Part shown: positions 39,129 through 47,967 of the stretch, piece after piece
How positions within the stretch are numbered: the stretch's first letter is position 1
Layout of the letters: the number at the start of each line of letters is the position of its first letter
NCBI RefSeq assembly: GCF_012932145.1
Contig: NZ_MWOK01000016.1
Coordinates: 1-64,000, forward strand
Source: Acidovorax sp. SRB_14
GTDB taxonomy: Bacteria > Pseudomonadota > Gammaproteobacteria > Burkholderiales > Burkholderiaceae_C
Reading direction: 5' to 3'
Length of the DNA stretch: 64,000 nt
The notes under the pieces: model-generated
What the model saw: the letters and a program-made list of their open reading frames with translations, nothing else
What the model was told of the DNA's origin: nothing
Database searches by the model: none
Translations under genes and position numbers: made by a program

Positions 39129-41221
39129 CCCGGGGCGGGCGCGGTGGCAGCTGCGGGGACTGCCGCCGCGCGCTCGGCGGCAAAGGCCACGTACCAGGCC
39201 AGGCAGCCGGGGTTCGCCATGGCATCCTTGTTGACCACCTTGTCGATCGGCTGGCCCAACAGCAGCTTCTTGATCGGCAGCTCCTGCTTCTTGCCGCTGA
39301 GCGTGCGCGGCACCTCGGCGACGGCGAAGATGGCGTCGGGCACGAAGCGCGGGCTGAGCGCCGTGCGGATCGCGCCCTCGATGCGCGCGCGCAGCGCGGC
39401 GTCGAGCGCGGCGCCCGGGCGCAGCACCACGAACAGCGGCATGTAGCTCTCGCGGCCCAGGTATTCGAGGTCGACCACCAGGCTGTCGAGCACCTCGGGC
39501 AGGGCCTCGACCGCACTGTAGATCTCGCTCGTGCCCATGCGCAGGCCGTGGCGGTTGATGGTGGCATCCGAGCGGCCGTAGATCGTGCAGCCGCCGTGGG
39601 CGCCGATCTTGAGCCAGTCGCCGTGGCGCCAGACCGCGCCCATCTCGGGCGGGCCGTCGCCGCCGCCGGGCCGGCGGCCATGGCCGCTCGGGTACATGTC
39701 GAAGTAGCTCGACAGATAGCGCGAACCGTCCGTGTCGCCCCACAGGTACAAGGGCATCGACGGGATCGGCTGCGTGCAGACCAGTTCGCCGACCTCGCCG
39801 ATCACGGGCTGGCCTTGGTCGTTCCAGGCCTCGACGGCGGCGCCGAGCATGCGGCACTGCATCTCGCCCGGCACCTGGGGCAGCTCGCGGTGGCCGCCGA
39901 GGAAGGCGCCGCAGAAGTCGGTGCCGCCCGAGATGTTGTTCCACCAGATGTCCGGCGTGCCCAGCGCCTCGAACTGCGCCGTGCCCCACTGCTGCACCTC
40001 GGGCGACAGCGGCGATCCCGTGGTCCCGAGTGCGCGGATGCGCGAGAGGTCGCCGCAGTCGGACAGGTTCAACCCGGCCTTCATGCAGTGGGCATAGAAA
40101 GCCGCGCCAGCGCCGAAGCAGGTCACGCCGGTCTCGGCAGCAAAGCGCCACAGCAGGCCCCAGTCGGGCTGGTCCTTGCTGCCGCCGGGGTTGCCGTCAA
40201 AGATCACGCAGGTGGTGCCGCCGAGCAGGCCGCTGAGCTGGGCGTTCCACATCACCCAGCCGGTCGAGCTGTACCAGTGGTAGCGCTCGCCCAAACTGTT
40301 GGGCGCGTAGCTGCAGCCGACGTCGTTGTGCAGGCCCTTGAGCTGCAGCGCGACGAGCACCATGCCACCGTGGCCGTGCACGATGGGCTTCGGTAACCCC
40401 GTGGTGCCGCTCGAATAGACGACCCAGAGCGGGTGGTCGAACGACAGCCAGAGCGGTTCGAAGGCCGCGGTTTGGGCATCATTTCGGGCTGTAGCGCTGG
40501 CCCATTCTGCGCAGCCAGCTATCGAAACAGAAGCATCGAGCTGGCCCAGCAGCAGCGTGTGCTCGACGCTCGGCAGCTGCGCGCGCAGCTCGGCCAGCAC
40601 GCCCAGGCGGTCGTGGTCGCGCCCGCCGTAGGTCACGCCGTCCACCGCGATCAGCACCTTGGGCGCGATCTGGCGAAAGCGGTCGAGCACGGCGTGCGTG
40701 CCCATGTCGGGCGCGCAGATGCTCCAGACGGCGCCAATGCTCACCGTGGCCAGCAGCGCCACCATGGCCTCGGGCACGTTGGGTAGGTAGGCGGCCACGC
40801 GGTCGCCGGGCTGCACGCCCTGGGCCTGCAGGTGCAGCGCGAGCGACGCGACCTGGCGGCGCAGTTCGGGCCAGGAGAGTTCGCGGTGCACGCCCTTTTC
40901 GTTGCGGCTGATGACGGCGGGCTGGCCGGCGGCGTGGGCCGCGTCGACATGGCGCAGCACCTGGCGCGCGTAATTGAGCTGCGCACCGGGAAACCACTGC
41001 GCGCCCGGCATCACGTTGCGCGCCAGCGCAGCGCTGTGCGGCGTCGGCGACTGCAGCGCGTAATAGTCCCAGATGCTTTGCCAGAATGCGCCCAGCTCGG
41101 TGGTGGACCAGCGCCACAGCGCGCCGTAGTCGGCAAACTCCAGGCCGCGCGCGGTGCGCAGCCAGTCCTGGTACAGGCGGATCTGGGGGATGAACGGGGG
41201 GGTGGGGTGGCGTGTCTCCAT
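39119..41221 (-). CDS. Acetoacetyl-CoA synthetase
   Basis: An adenylate-forming ligase of 700 residues activating acetoacetate, typical of polyhydroxybutyrate or ketone-body use. The AMP-binding P-loop YSSGTTGLPKPIVHGHGG, the A5/A8 region (YGRSDATINRHGLRMGTSEIY) and the C-terminal catalytic lysine in LSGKKQELPIKKLLLG are present. The family-specific N-terminal cap (ALWRWSTTELGAFWQSIWDY) separates it from acetyl-CoA synthetase. About 18 residues before the P-loop (SIAGCAEWASATARNDAQ) are translated from one copy of the dispersed element, and the last codons and stop come from another. It is somewhat longer than typical members. Confidence 0.93.
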   Translation of the reverse strand: METRHPTPPFIPQIRLYQDWLRTARGLEFADYGALWRWSTTELGAFWQSIWDYYALQSPTPHSAALARNVMPGAQWFPGAQLNYARQVLRHVDAAHAAGQPAVISRNEKGVHRELSWPELRRQVASLALHLQAQGVQPGDRVAAYLPNVPEAMVALLATVSIGAVWSICAPDMGTHAVLDRFRQIAPKVLIAVDGVTYGGRDHDRLGVLAELRAQLPSVEHTLLLGQLDASVSIAGCAEWASATARNDAQTAAFEPLWLSFDHPLWVVYSSGTTGLPKPIVHGHGGMVLVALQLKGLHNDVGCSYAPNSLGERYHWYSSTGWVMWNAQLSGLLGGTTCVIFDGNPGGSKDQPDWGLLWRFAAETGVTCFGAGAAFYAHCMKAGLNLSDCGDLSRIRALGTTGSPLSPEVQQWGTAQFEALGTPDIWWNNISGGTDFCGAFLGGHRELPQVPGEMQCRMLGAAVEAWNDQGQPVIGEVGELVCTQPIPSMPLYLWGDTDGSRYLSSYFDMYPSGHGRRPGGGDGPPEMGAVWRHGDWLKIGAHGGCTIYGRSDATINRHGLRMGTSEIYSAVEALPEVLDSLVVDLEYLGRESYMPLFVVLRPGAALDAALRARIEGAIRTALSPRFVPDAIFAVAEVPRTLSGKKQELPIKKLLLGQPIDKVVNKDAMANPGCLAWYVAFAAERAAAVPAAATAPAPGCY
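40478..40533 (-). repeat. Dispersed palindromic element, copy 11, inside the AACS gene
   Basis: Read on the minus strand: GATAGCTGGCTGCGCAGAAT then GGGCCAGCGCTACAGCCCGAAAT. It closely matches copy 13 at 52927. It is in frame within the coding sequence. Confidence 0.7.
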
Positions 41222-41317
41222 AGCGGCGCAGCCTACCAGTGGCGCGCCCGCGCTGCCCAGCCCCGGCAGTCCCTCAAACGACAGCGGCCGGGCGCCCGCA
41301 GGGCGCGGCGCAAGGCT

Positions 41318-41554
41318 TCAACCGGTCTGTTCGTGCAGCCCGGTGATCGCATAGCCTTTGTTCTCGATCTGCTGGCCGGGCTGCGCGATGCCGTAGTCGC
41401 TCCAGTGCGGAGCGTTCTCGTCGAGTTCCAGGCCGCGCTGCTCGCTCTCCCAGTCCACATTGATGGCTTCCGAGGGAATCGGCTTGCCTTCGGGCACCGC
41501 CAGGTGGGAAAACTTGTCGTCGGCTTCGGCTCGGCGGTAAATGTCCACGCGCAT
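41318..41554 (-). CDS. Small conserved protein, DUF6139-like
   Basis: A 78-residue soluble acidic protein (MRVDIYRRAEADDKFSHLAV, then PEGKPIPSEAINVDWESEQR). It resembles the short DUF6139 family of Burkholderiales, recalled from memory. No catalytic motif, signal or membrane helix. It lies 96 bases upstream of AACS on the same strand, but a separate unit is possible. Function unknown. Confidence 0.75.
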   Translation of the reverse strand: MRVDIYRRAEADDKFSHLAVPEGKPIPSEAINVDWESEQRGLELDENAPHWSDYGIAQPGQQIENKGYAITGLHEQTG

Positions 41555-41733
41555 GGTTGCGTCCTCGCTGTTTCAGTGAATGAACACCCACTCTACGGGC
41601 GCCGCGCCGCGCGCCGCGTAGGAAGGGGGCGCCTTCGAGCGCGCGCGGCGCGCCGCATTTCTTCGCGCGGGCCGGGAACCCGGGGCGAACTCCCCTTACC
41701 ATCCGCGCCACCAACCACAACGGAGAAAGTTCC

Positions 41734-43020
41734 ATGGGCTTCATGACCTGGAGGGAGAAGAGTGCCGGCGCGCTGCAGCAGGGCGGCGTGATCGGGCCAG
41801 ACGAGCGGCTGCCCTGGCCGCAGACCGCAGCGATGGGCGTGCAGCACGTCATCGCGATGTTCGGCGCGACGGTGCTCGCGCCCATCCTGATGGGGTTCGA
41901 CCCCAACCTCGCCATCCTGATGAGCGGCATCGGCACGCTGATCTTCTTTGCCATCACCGGCGGCAAGGTGCCCAGCTACCTGGGCTCGAGCTTCGCCTTC
42001 ATCGGCGTGGTGATTGCCGCCACCGCGTACGCCGGCAAGGGGCCGAACGCGAACATCGGCCTGGCGCTGGGGGGCATCATTGCCTGCGGCGCGGTGTACA
42101 CGCTGGTCGGCTTCATCGTGCAGGCGGTCGGCACGCGCTGGATCGAGCGCTTCATGCCGCCCGTGGTGACCGGCGCGGTGGTCGCGGTGATCGGCCTCAA
42201 CCTGGCCGCCATTCCCATCAAGAACATGGCGGCGAGCAACTTCGACAGCTGGATGCAGGTGCTGACCTTCGTCAGCGTCGGCCTGGTGGCCGTGCTCACG
42301 CGCGGCATGGTGCAGCGGCTGCTGATCCTCGTCGGCCTGGTGGTCGCGACCATCGCCTATGCGGTGCTGACCAACGGCCTGGGGCTGGGCAAGCCGCTGG
42401 ACCTCTCGGGCGTGTGGAACGCGCCCTGGGTGGGCCTGCCCAATTTCTCGGCGCCGGTGTTCGACACCAACGCCATGCTGCTGATCGTGCCGGTGGTGAT
42501 CGTGCTGGTGGCGGAGAACCTGGGCCACATCAAGGCCGTCACGGCCATGACGGGTCGGGACCTCGACCAGTACATGGGCCGCGCGTTCATCGGCGACGGC
42601 ATTGCCACCATGGTCAGCGGCAGCGCCGGCGGCACCGGAGTGACCACCTACGCCGAGAACATCGGCGTGATGGCGGCCACCAAGATCTATTCGACCGCGG
42701 TGTTCCTGGTGGCAGCGCTGATCGCAGTGCTGCTGGGTTTTTCGCCCAAGTTCGGCGCCGTGATCCAGGCGATTCCGCTGCCCGTGATGGGCGGCGTCTC
42801 CATCGTCGTGTTCGGTCTGATCGCGGTCGCGGGCGCCAAGATCTGGGTCGACAACAAGGTGGACTTCTCGCTCAACAAGAACCTGATCGTCGCCGGCATC
42901 ACGCTGATCCTGGGCACGGGCGACTTCACGCTCAAGTTCGGCCAGTTCGCGCTCGGCGGCATCGGCACCGCCACGTTCGGCGCCATCGTGCTGTACGCGC
43001 TGCTCAACCGCAAAGGCTGA
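41734..43020 (+). CDS. NCS2 family uracil/xanthine permease
   Basis: A 428-residue proton-coupled nucleobase symporter. Twelve to fourteen hydrophobic segments are visible. NCS2 signatures include QHVIAMFGATVLAPILMGFD (about 33-52), the helix-10 motif GDGIATMVSGSAGGTGVTTYAENIGVMA and LPVMGGVSIVVFGLIAVAGAK. The sequence is closest to the uracil-type (UraA/RutG) branch. GGAGAAAG precedes the ATG. No pyrimidine gene is adjacent. Confidence 0.93.
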   Translation: MGFMTWREKSAGALQQGGVIGPDERLPWPQTAAMGVQHVIAMFGATVLAPILMGFDPNLAILMSGIGTLIFFAITGGKVPSYLGSSFAFIGVVIAATAYAGKGPNANIGLALGGIIACGAVYTLVGFIVQAVGTRWIERFMPPVVTGAVVAVIGLNLAAIPIKNMAASNFDSWMQVLTFVSVGLVAVLTRGMVQRLLILVGLVVATIAYAVLTNGLGLGKPLDLSGVWNAPWVGLPNFSAPVFDTNAMLLIVPVVIVLVAENLGHIKAVTAMTGRDLDQYMGRAFIGDGIATMVSGSAGGTGVTTYAENIGVMAATKIYSTAVFLVAALIAVLLGFSPKFGAVIQAIPLPVMGGVSIVVFGLIAVAGAKIWVDNKVDFSLNKNLIVAGITLILGTGDFTLKFGQFALGGIGTATFGAIVLYALLNRKG

Positions 43021-43137
43021 TGGCGCAGGCAAAACATCGGGTTAACCCTTAAACGCTCGGGCGCGCCAGATAAACTGGGGGTTTGCCTGGCGCGCGCCCC
43101 GCGCGCTGGCGCCCACCACCGTTGCGGAGTTTTGTCC

Positions 43138-44655
43138 ATGTCCCTGGCCGATCGGGTCCGTCACCCGGCCCTTCTTGAACGCGTCATGTCGGCCCACGAG
43201 GCCGCAGCGCTGATCCCCGCCGGCGCCAATGTCGGCATGAGCGGCTTCACCGGCGCCGGCTACCCCAAGGCCGTGCCCGGCGCGCTGGCGCAGCGCATCG
43301 AAGGCCTGCACGCGCAGGGCCACCCGTTCAAGATCGGCGTGTGGACCGGCGCCTCGACCGCGCCCGAGCTCGACGGCGCCCTGGCGCGCGCGCACGGCAT
43401 CGGGATGCGCCTGCCCTACCAGTCCGACCCGACCTGCCGGCGCCAGATCAATGCCGGCGAGATGCAGTACATCGACATGCACCTCTCGCACGTCGCGCAG
43501 TTCGTCTGGTTCGGCTTCCTCGGCAAGCTCGACGTGGCGGTCGTCGAGGTGGCCGGCGTGCTGCCCGACGGGCGCCTGATCCCGTCGTCGTCGGTCGGCA
43601 ACAACAAGACCTGGCTCGACCAGGCCGACAAGGTCATCCTCGAGGTCAACCAGGGCACCCCGGCGGGCCTGGAGGGCATGCACGACATCTACTACGGCAC
43701 CGACCTGCCGCCGCACCGCGTGCCGATCCCGCTGCTGCGCCCCCAGGACCGCATCGGCGAGCCCTACCTGCACTGCGACCCCGACAAGGTCATCGCCGTG
43801 GTGGTGACCGACCAGCCCGACCGCAACTCGGTCTTCGCCGCGCCCGACGAGAACTCGCAGCGCATCGCCGGCCACATCATCGAATTCCTGCAGGGCGAGG
43901 TGAAGCTCGGCCGCCTGCCGCGCGAGCTGCTGCCGCTGCAGTCGGGCGTGGGCAACATCGCCAACGCCGTGCTGGCGGGCTTGAACGAAGGGCCGTTCCA
44001 GCACCTCACCGCGTTCACCGAGGTGCTGCAGGACGGCATGCTCGACATGCTGCGCAGCGGCAAGCTGGCCTCGGCCTCGGCCACCGCACTGTCGCTGAGC
44101 CCCGCCGCGATGGACGACTTCGTGCGCCATCTCGATTTCTACCGCGAGCGCATCGTGCTGCGCCCGCAGGAGATCAGCAACCACCCCGAGCTGATCCGGC
44201 GCATGGGCCTGATCGCGATGAACGCGATGATCGAGGCCGACATCTACGGCAACGTCAACTCCACGCATGTGATGGGCTCGTCCATCATGAACGGCATCGG
44301 CGGCTCGGGCGACTTCGCGCGCAACGCCTACCTGTCGATCTTCATGACGCCCTCACTCGCCAAGGACGGAGCCATCTCGTGCATCGTGCCCATGGCCTCG
44401 CACGTCGACCACACCGAGCACGACGTGCAGATCCTCGTGACCGAGCAGGGCCTGGCCGACCTGCGCGGCCTCTCGCCGACGCAGCGCGCGCAGCGCATCA
44501 TCGAGCGCTGCGCCCACCCCGACTACCGCCCGCAGCTGCGCGACTACGTCGAGCGCGCGCGCCGGGGCGCCACCGGCCAGCACACGCCGCACCTGCTGAG
44601 CGAAGCGCTCGGCTGGCACCAGCGCTATGTGGAAACCGGCAGCATGCGCGCCTGA
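43138..44655 (+). CDS. Acetyl-CoA hydrolase/succinate CoA-transferase
   Basis: A 505-residue class I CoA-transferase that moves CoA between acetyl-CoA (or propionyl-CoA) and succinate. The oxyanion-hole motif MSGFTGAGYPKAVP, the catalytic glutamate in FTEVLQDGMLDML (about 295) and the GVGNIANAVLAGL loop match SucCoA transferases such as AarC/Cat1 and the ACH1 family. ATG at 43138 is preferred over the upstream TTG at 43132. A 114-bp gap separates it from the permease, and the following thioesterase is 134 bases away. Confidence 0.92.
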   Translation: MSLADRVRHPALLERVMSAHEAAALIPAGANVGMSGFTGAGYPKAVPGALAQRIEGLHAQGHPFKIGVWTGASTAPELDGALARAHGIGMRLPYQSDPTCRRQINAGEMQYIDMHLSHVAQFVWFGFLGKLDVAVVEVAGVLPDGRLIPSSSVGNNKTWLDQADKVILEVNQGTPAGLEGMHDIYYGTDLPPHRVPIPLLRPQDRIGEPYLHCDPDKVIAVVVTDQPDRNSVFAAPDENSQRIAGHIIEFLQGEVKLGRLPRELLPLQSGVGNIANAVLAGLNEGPFQHLTAFTEVLQDGMLDMLRSGKLASASATALSLSPAAMDDFVRHLDFYRERIVLRPQEISNHPELIRRMGLIAMNAMIEADIYGNVNSTHVMGSSIMNGIGGSGDFARNAYLSIFMTPSLAKDGAISCIVPMASHVDHTEHDVQILVTEQGLADLRGLSPTQRAQRIIERCAHPDYRPQLRDYVERARRGATGQHTPHLLSEALGWHQRYVETGSMRA

Positions 44656-44789
44656 ATGCGGCGCCTGGCCTGGCCGTGCGTGCGCGGCCGTCACGGCGGC
44701 GACGTACAGCGCGCGCGCACTTCCGATAATGGCGGTCTGCTTCGGGCCGGCCCCGGCCGCCCGTCACCGCACTTGAGGAACGCCCACCC

Positions 44790-45215
44790 ATGTCCGCCAT
44801 CTGGAAAAAACCCATCACCCTTGCGCTGTGCACGGAGACCAGCGCGAACACCGCCGTCAGCCACCTGGGCATTGAATTCACCGAGATCGGCGACGACTTC
44901 CTGCGCGGCCGCGTGCCCGTCGATGAACGCACGCGCCAGCCCTTTGGCCTGTTGCACGGCGGCGTGAGCGTGGTGCTGGCCGAGACGCTCGGCTCCATCG
45001 GCGCGTTCTACGCCAGCCCCGAGGGCCACCGCGGCGTGGGCCTGGACATCAACGCCAACCACCTGCGCGCCGCCACCAGCGGTTGGGTCACGGGCACGGC
45101 GCGCGCCGTGCACATCGGCCGCACCACGCAGGTCTGGCAGATCGACATGGCCAACGACGCGGGAGAGCTGACCTGTGTCTCGCGCATCACCATGGCGATC
45201 CTGGCGCCGCGCTGA
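44790..45215 (+). CDS. Hotdog-fold acyl-CoA thioesterase (PaaI/YdiI/EntH type)
   Basis: A 141-residue hotdog thioesterase. The central helix FGLLHGGVSVVLAETLGSIGA (about 52-72) carries the catalytic glutamate and His-Gly-Gly of the YdiI/EntH/MenI subgroup; VGLDINANHLRAA and the terminal RITMAIL strand complete the fold. In menaquinone makers YdiI acts on DHNA-CoA; the in vivo substrate here is unknown. It follows the CoA-transferase in the same direction. Confidence 0.9.
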   Translation: MSAIWKKPITLALCTETSANTAVSHLGIEFTEIGDDFLRGRVPVDERTRQPFGLLHGGVSVVLAETLGSIGAFYASPEGHRGVGLDINANHLRAATSGWVTGTARAVHIGRTTQVWQIDMANDAGELTCVSRITMAILAPR

Positions 45216-45216
45216 A

Positions 45217-45275
45217 TTTCAGGTGATTTTGACCTCCAGCGCTTGACTGGCAAGCGTTGGAAGCTATTATTTTCG
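45217..45275 (-). repeat. Dispersed palindromic element, copy 12
   Basis: ATTTTGACCTCCAGCGCTTG-spacer-CAAGCGTTGGAAGCTATTATTTT, between converging thioesterase and adenosyltransferase genes; hairpin plus flanking A/T runs suits a bidirectional terminator. Confidence 0.85.
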
Positions 45276-45298
45276 GAGCACTGATGCGCCCGCGCCAC

Positions 45299-45874
45299 TC
45301 ACTCGGCGTCGTCTGCCGCGCTGCGCGCCAAGCGCTCACTCTTCCAGTACACGTCGTCGCCGCCGTCCATGCGGTTGAGCACGCGCGCGAGCACGAACAG
45401 CAGGTCCGACAGCCGGTTGAGGTAGTGGCGCGGCGCTTCGCGCATGGCCTCCTGCGCGCCCAGCGCCACCACGGCGCGCTCGGCGCGGCGCGCCACGGTG
45501 CGGCACACGTGGGCCTGCGCGGCCGCGCGCGTGCCGGCCGGCAGGATGAATTCCTGCAGGCGCGGCAGCTGTGCGTTGTGCATCGCCAGCGCCTGGTCGA
45601 GCTGCAGCACGGCCTCTTCCTTGAGCAGCTCGAAGCCCGGAATCGACAGCTCGCCGCCCAGGTTGAACAGCTGGTGCTGCACCTCGACCAGCAGCGCGCG
45701 CACGTCGGCAGGCAGCGGCTCGCACAGCAGCAGGCCGATGTGCGAGTTGAGCTCGTCCACATCGCCCATGGCGTGGGGCCGCGGGCTGTGCTTGGAGACG
45801 CGCGTGTTGTCGCCCAGGCCCGTGGTGCCGTCGTCGCCGGTGCGCGTGGCGATCTGGGTGAGTCGCTTGCCCAT
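45299..45874 (-). CDS. Cob(I)yrinic acid a,c-diamide adenosyltransferase, PduO type
   Basis: A 191-residue PduO-type ATP:cob(I)alamin adenosyltransferase producing adenosylcobalamin. The N-terminal ATP loop TRTGDDGTTGLGDNTRVSK (about 11-29), GDVDELNSHIG, and the C-terminal RRAERAVVAL...PRHYLNRLSDLLFVLAR segment are diagnostic. It supports B12 enzymes; note that MetH in this window uses methylcobalamin, not the adenosyl form. Monocistronic; GGAGC precedes the ATG. Confidence 0.94.
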   Translation of the reverse strand: MGKRLTQIATRTGDDGTTGLGDNTRVSKHSPRPHAMGDVDELNSHIGLLLCEPLPADVRALLVEVQHQLFNLGGELSIPGFELLKEEAVLQLDQALAMHNAQLPRLQEFILPAGTRAAAQAHVCRTVARRAERAVVALGAQEAMREAPRHYLNRLSDLLFVLARVLNRMDGGDDVYWKSERLARSAADDAE

Positions 45875-46023
45875 GGGTGCTCCTTGAAAAATGGAATACG
45901 GGATTGTGGGTTACACCGGGCGCGCAAATGTTGGCCGGGGAAACAGCCGGCAAAAGTGCTGGCCCGGGCCCGCACGCTGCGGTGCAATGGGCGCCTGTTC
46001 AACTTTGATGGAGCATCTGGTCC

Positions 46024-46386
46024 ATGCATTTGACGAAACAACGCACCGCCCCTTTTGACGCCCGCAGCGTGCTGCTGTTCGCGGCCCTGGCCCTGGGCGG
46101 CGCCGCCGCCGTGAGGGCGCAGACGGCGCCGGGCGCCAGCTCCCCCAACGCGTCGGGCCCCGCCGCCACCGTGCAGACCGCCACGCACTCCCCCCGCAGC
46201 GGCAGCGGCAGCGCCCACTCCGCGACCGAGACCGCGTTTGTCCGTGCCGACACCAACCACGACGGCAAGCTCAGCGCCACGGAAGCGGCCGCCCTGCCCG
46301 CGATCGGCAACCGCTTTCAGCAGCTCGACGCCGACAAGGACGGTTTCCTCTCGCGCGCAGAATTCGAGAAAGGCGCGCAGCCCTGA
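46024..46386 (+). CDS. EF-hand domain secreted protein
   Basis: A 120-residue exported protein. The signal peptide spans about residues 1-33 (SVLLFAALALGGAAAVRAQ). A low-complexity linker is followed by two EF-hand loops: ADTNHDGKLSATE (about 76-88) and LDADKDGFLSRAEF (about 100-113), each with the D-x-[DN]-x-DG calcium pattern. Probably a periplasmic calcium-binding protein; partner unknown. A hairpin terminator follows. Confidence 0.88.
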   Translation: MHLTKQRTAPFDARSVLLFAALALGGAAAVRAQTAPGASSPNASGPAATVQTATHSPRSGSGSAHSATETAFVRADTNHDGKLSATEAAALPAIGNRFQQLDADKDGFLSRAEFEKGAQP

Positions 46387-46436
46387 CCGGCAGGCCGCGC
46401 GCACCGCTGCTCGCGTGAGCAGCGGGTTGTCCCTGG

Positions 46437-46472
46437 GCTCTGGCGGGCATCGCCGCCAGGGCCTTTTTGCTT
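46437..46472 (+). terminator. Terminator after the EF-hand gene
   Basis: CCCTGGGCTCTGGCGG-GCATC-GCCGCCAGGGC followed by CTTTTTGC; stem CTGGCGG/CCGCCAG. Confidence 0.75.
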
Positions 46473-46515
46473 TGGGGGCCGGTGGTATTCTTTTGCCCCC
46501 TGCCGGAGAACCCCC

Positions 46516-47937
46516 ATGAACGCCCCCACCCCCACCCAGTTGCTGTCCCCCACCCTACCGCGCGCCGTGCCGCAGGCGCTGCTCGATGCCCTCGCCGCGC
46601 GCTTTGGCGCCCAGTGCTCGACCGCGCTGGCGGTGCGCGAACAGCACGGGCGCGACGAAGGCTCGCTGGTGGCGCCGCCGCCCGAGGCCGTGGTGTTTGC
46701 GCAAAGCACGCAGGACGTGCAGGACGCCGTGCGCCTGGCCGGCGAGTACGCGGTGCCCGTCATTCCGTACGGCGCCGGCTCCTCGCTCGAAGGCCACCTG
46801 CTGGCCGTGCAGGGCGGCATCAGCCTCGATGTCTCGCGCATGGACCAGGTGCTGTCCATCGACGCCGACGACCTCACCGTCACGGTGCAGCCCGGCATCA
46901 CGCGCAAGGCCTTGAACGAGGCCATCAAGGACACGGGCCTGTTCTTTCCGATCGACCCCGGCGCCGACGCCAGCCTCGGCGGCATGGCCGCGACGCGCGC
47001 CAGCGGCACCAACGCCGTGCGCTACGGCACCATGCGCGAGAACGTGCTGGCGCTGGAAGTCGTCACCGCCAGCGGCGAGGTGATCCGCACCGGCACGCGC
47101 GCCAAGAAAAGCGCCGCCGGCTACGACCTCACGCGCCTGATCGTCGGCAGCGAGGGCACGCTCGGCGTGATCACCGAAGTGACGGTGCGGCTATACCCGC
47201 TGCCCGAGGCGGTGTCGGCCGCAGTGTGCTCGTTCCCCAGCATCGAGGCCGCGGTGCGCACGACCATCCAGACCATCCAGCTCGGCGTGCCGATCGCGCG
47301 CGTCGAACTGATCGACGCCAACTCGGTGCGCATGGTCAACCAGCACAGCAAACTGAACCTGCGCGAGGAACCGATGCTGCTGATGGAATTTCACGGCTCG
47401 CCGGCCAGCGTGCAGGAGCAGGCCGAAACCGTGCAGGAGATCGCCAGCGAATTCGGCGGCAACGCCTTCGAATGGGCCAGCACGCCCGAGGAGCGCACGC
47501 GCCTGTGGGCCGCGCGGCACAACGCCTACTTCGCCGCTGTGCAAAGCCGCCCCGGCTGCCGCGCGATCAGCACCGACACCTGCGTGCCCATCAGCCGCCT
47601 GGCCGACTGCCTGCTCGACTCGGTGGCCGAGGCCGACGCCAGCGGCATTCCCTACTTCCTCGTCGGCCATGTGGGCGACGGCAACTTCCACTTCGGCTAT
47701 CTGCTCGACCCGAACATCCCCGCAGAACGCGTGGCGGCCGAGGCCCTGAACGACAAGCTGGTGGCGCGCGCGCTGGCCCTGGGTGGCACCTGCACGGGCG
47801 AGCACGGCGTGGGCATCCACAAGATGGGCTTCCTGGTCGATGAGGCCGGTGCCGGCGCCGTGGCCATGATGCGCGCCATCAAGCAGGCACTGGACCCGCA
47901 GAACATCCTGAACCCCGGCAAGATCTTCGCGCTCTGA
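46516..47937 (+). CDS. FAD-linked oxidase, D-lactate dehydrogenase (cytochrome)/GlcD type
   Basis: A 473-residue FAD enzyme of the vanillyl-alcohol oxidase fold. The PP-loop VIPYGAGSSLEGHLLAVQGG (about 77-96), GGMAATRASGTNAVRYGT and the C-terminal HVGDGNFHFGYLLDP and TGEHGVGIHKMGFL motifs place it in the D-lactate/D-2-hydroxyacid dehydrogenase group (Dld1-like). No GlcE/GlcF subunits are adjacent, favouring a stand-alone D-lactate dehydrogenase. GGAG precedes the ATG. Confidence 0.92.
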   Translation: MNAPTPTQLLSPTLPRAVPQALLDALAARFGAQCSTALAVREQHGRDEGSLVAPPPEAVVFAQSTQDVQDAVRLAGEYAVPVIPYGAGSSLEGHLLAVQGGISLDVSRMDQVLSIDADDLTVTVQPGITRKALNEAIKDTGLFFPIDPGADASLGGMAATRASGTNAVRYGTMRENVLALEVVTASGEVIRTGTRAKKSAAGYDLTRLIVGSEGTLGVITEVTVRLYPLPEAVSAAVCSFPSIEAAVRTTIQTIQLGVPIARVELIDANSVRMVNQHSKLNLREEPMLLMEFHGSPASVQEQAETVQEIASEFGGNAFEWASTPEERTRLWAARHNAYFAAVQSRPGCRAISTDTCVPISRLADCLLDSVAEADASGIPYFLVGHVGDGNFHFGYLLDPNIPAERVAAEALNDKLVARALALGGTCTGEHGVGIHKMGFLVDEAGAGAVAMMRAIKQALDPQNILNPGKIFAL

Positions 47938-47967
47938 GCGCCGGCCCGGCGCAGCCGCAGGAGAGCT

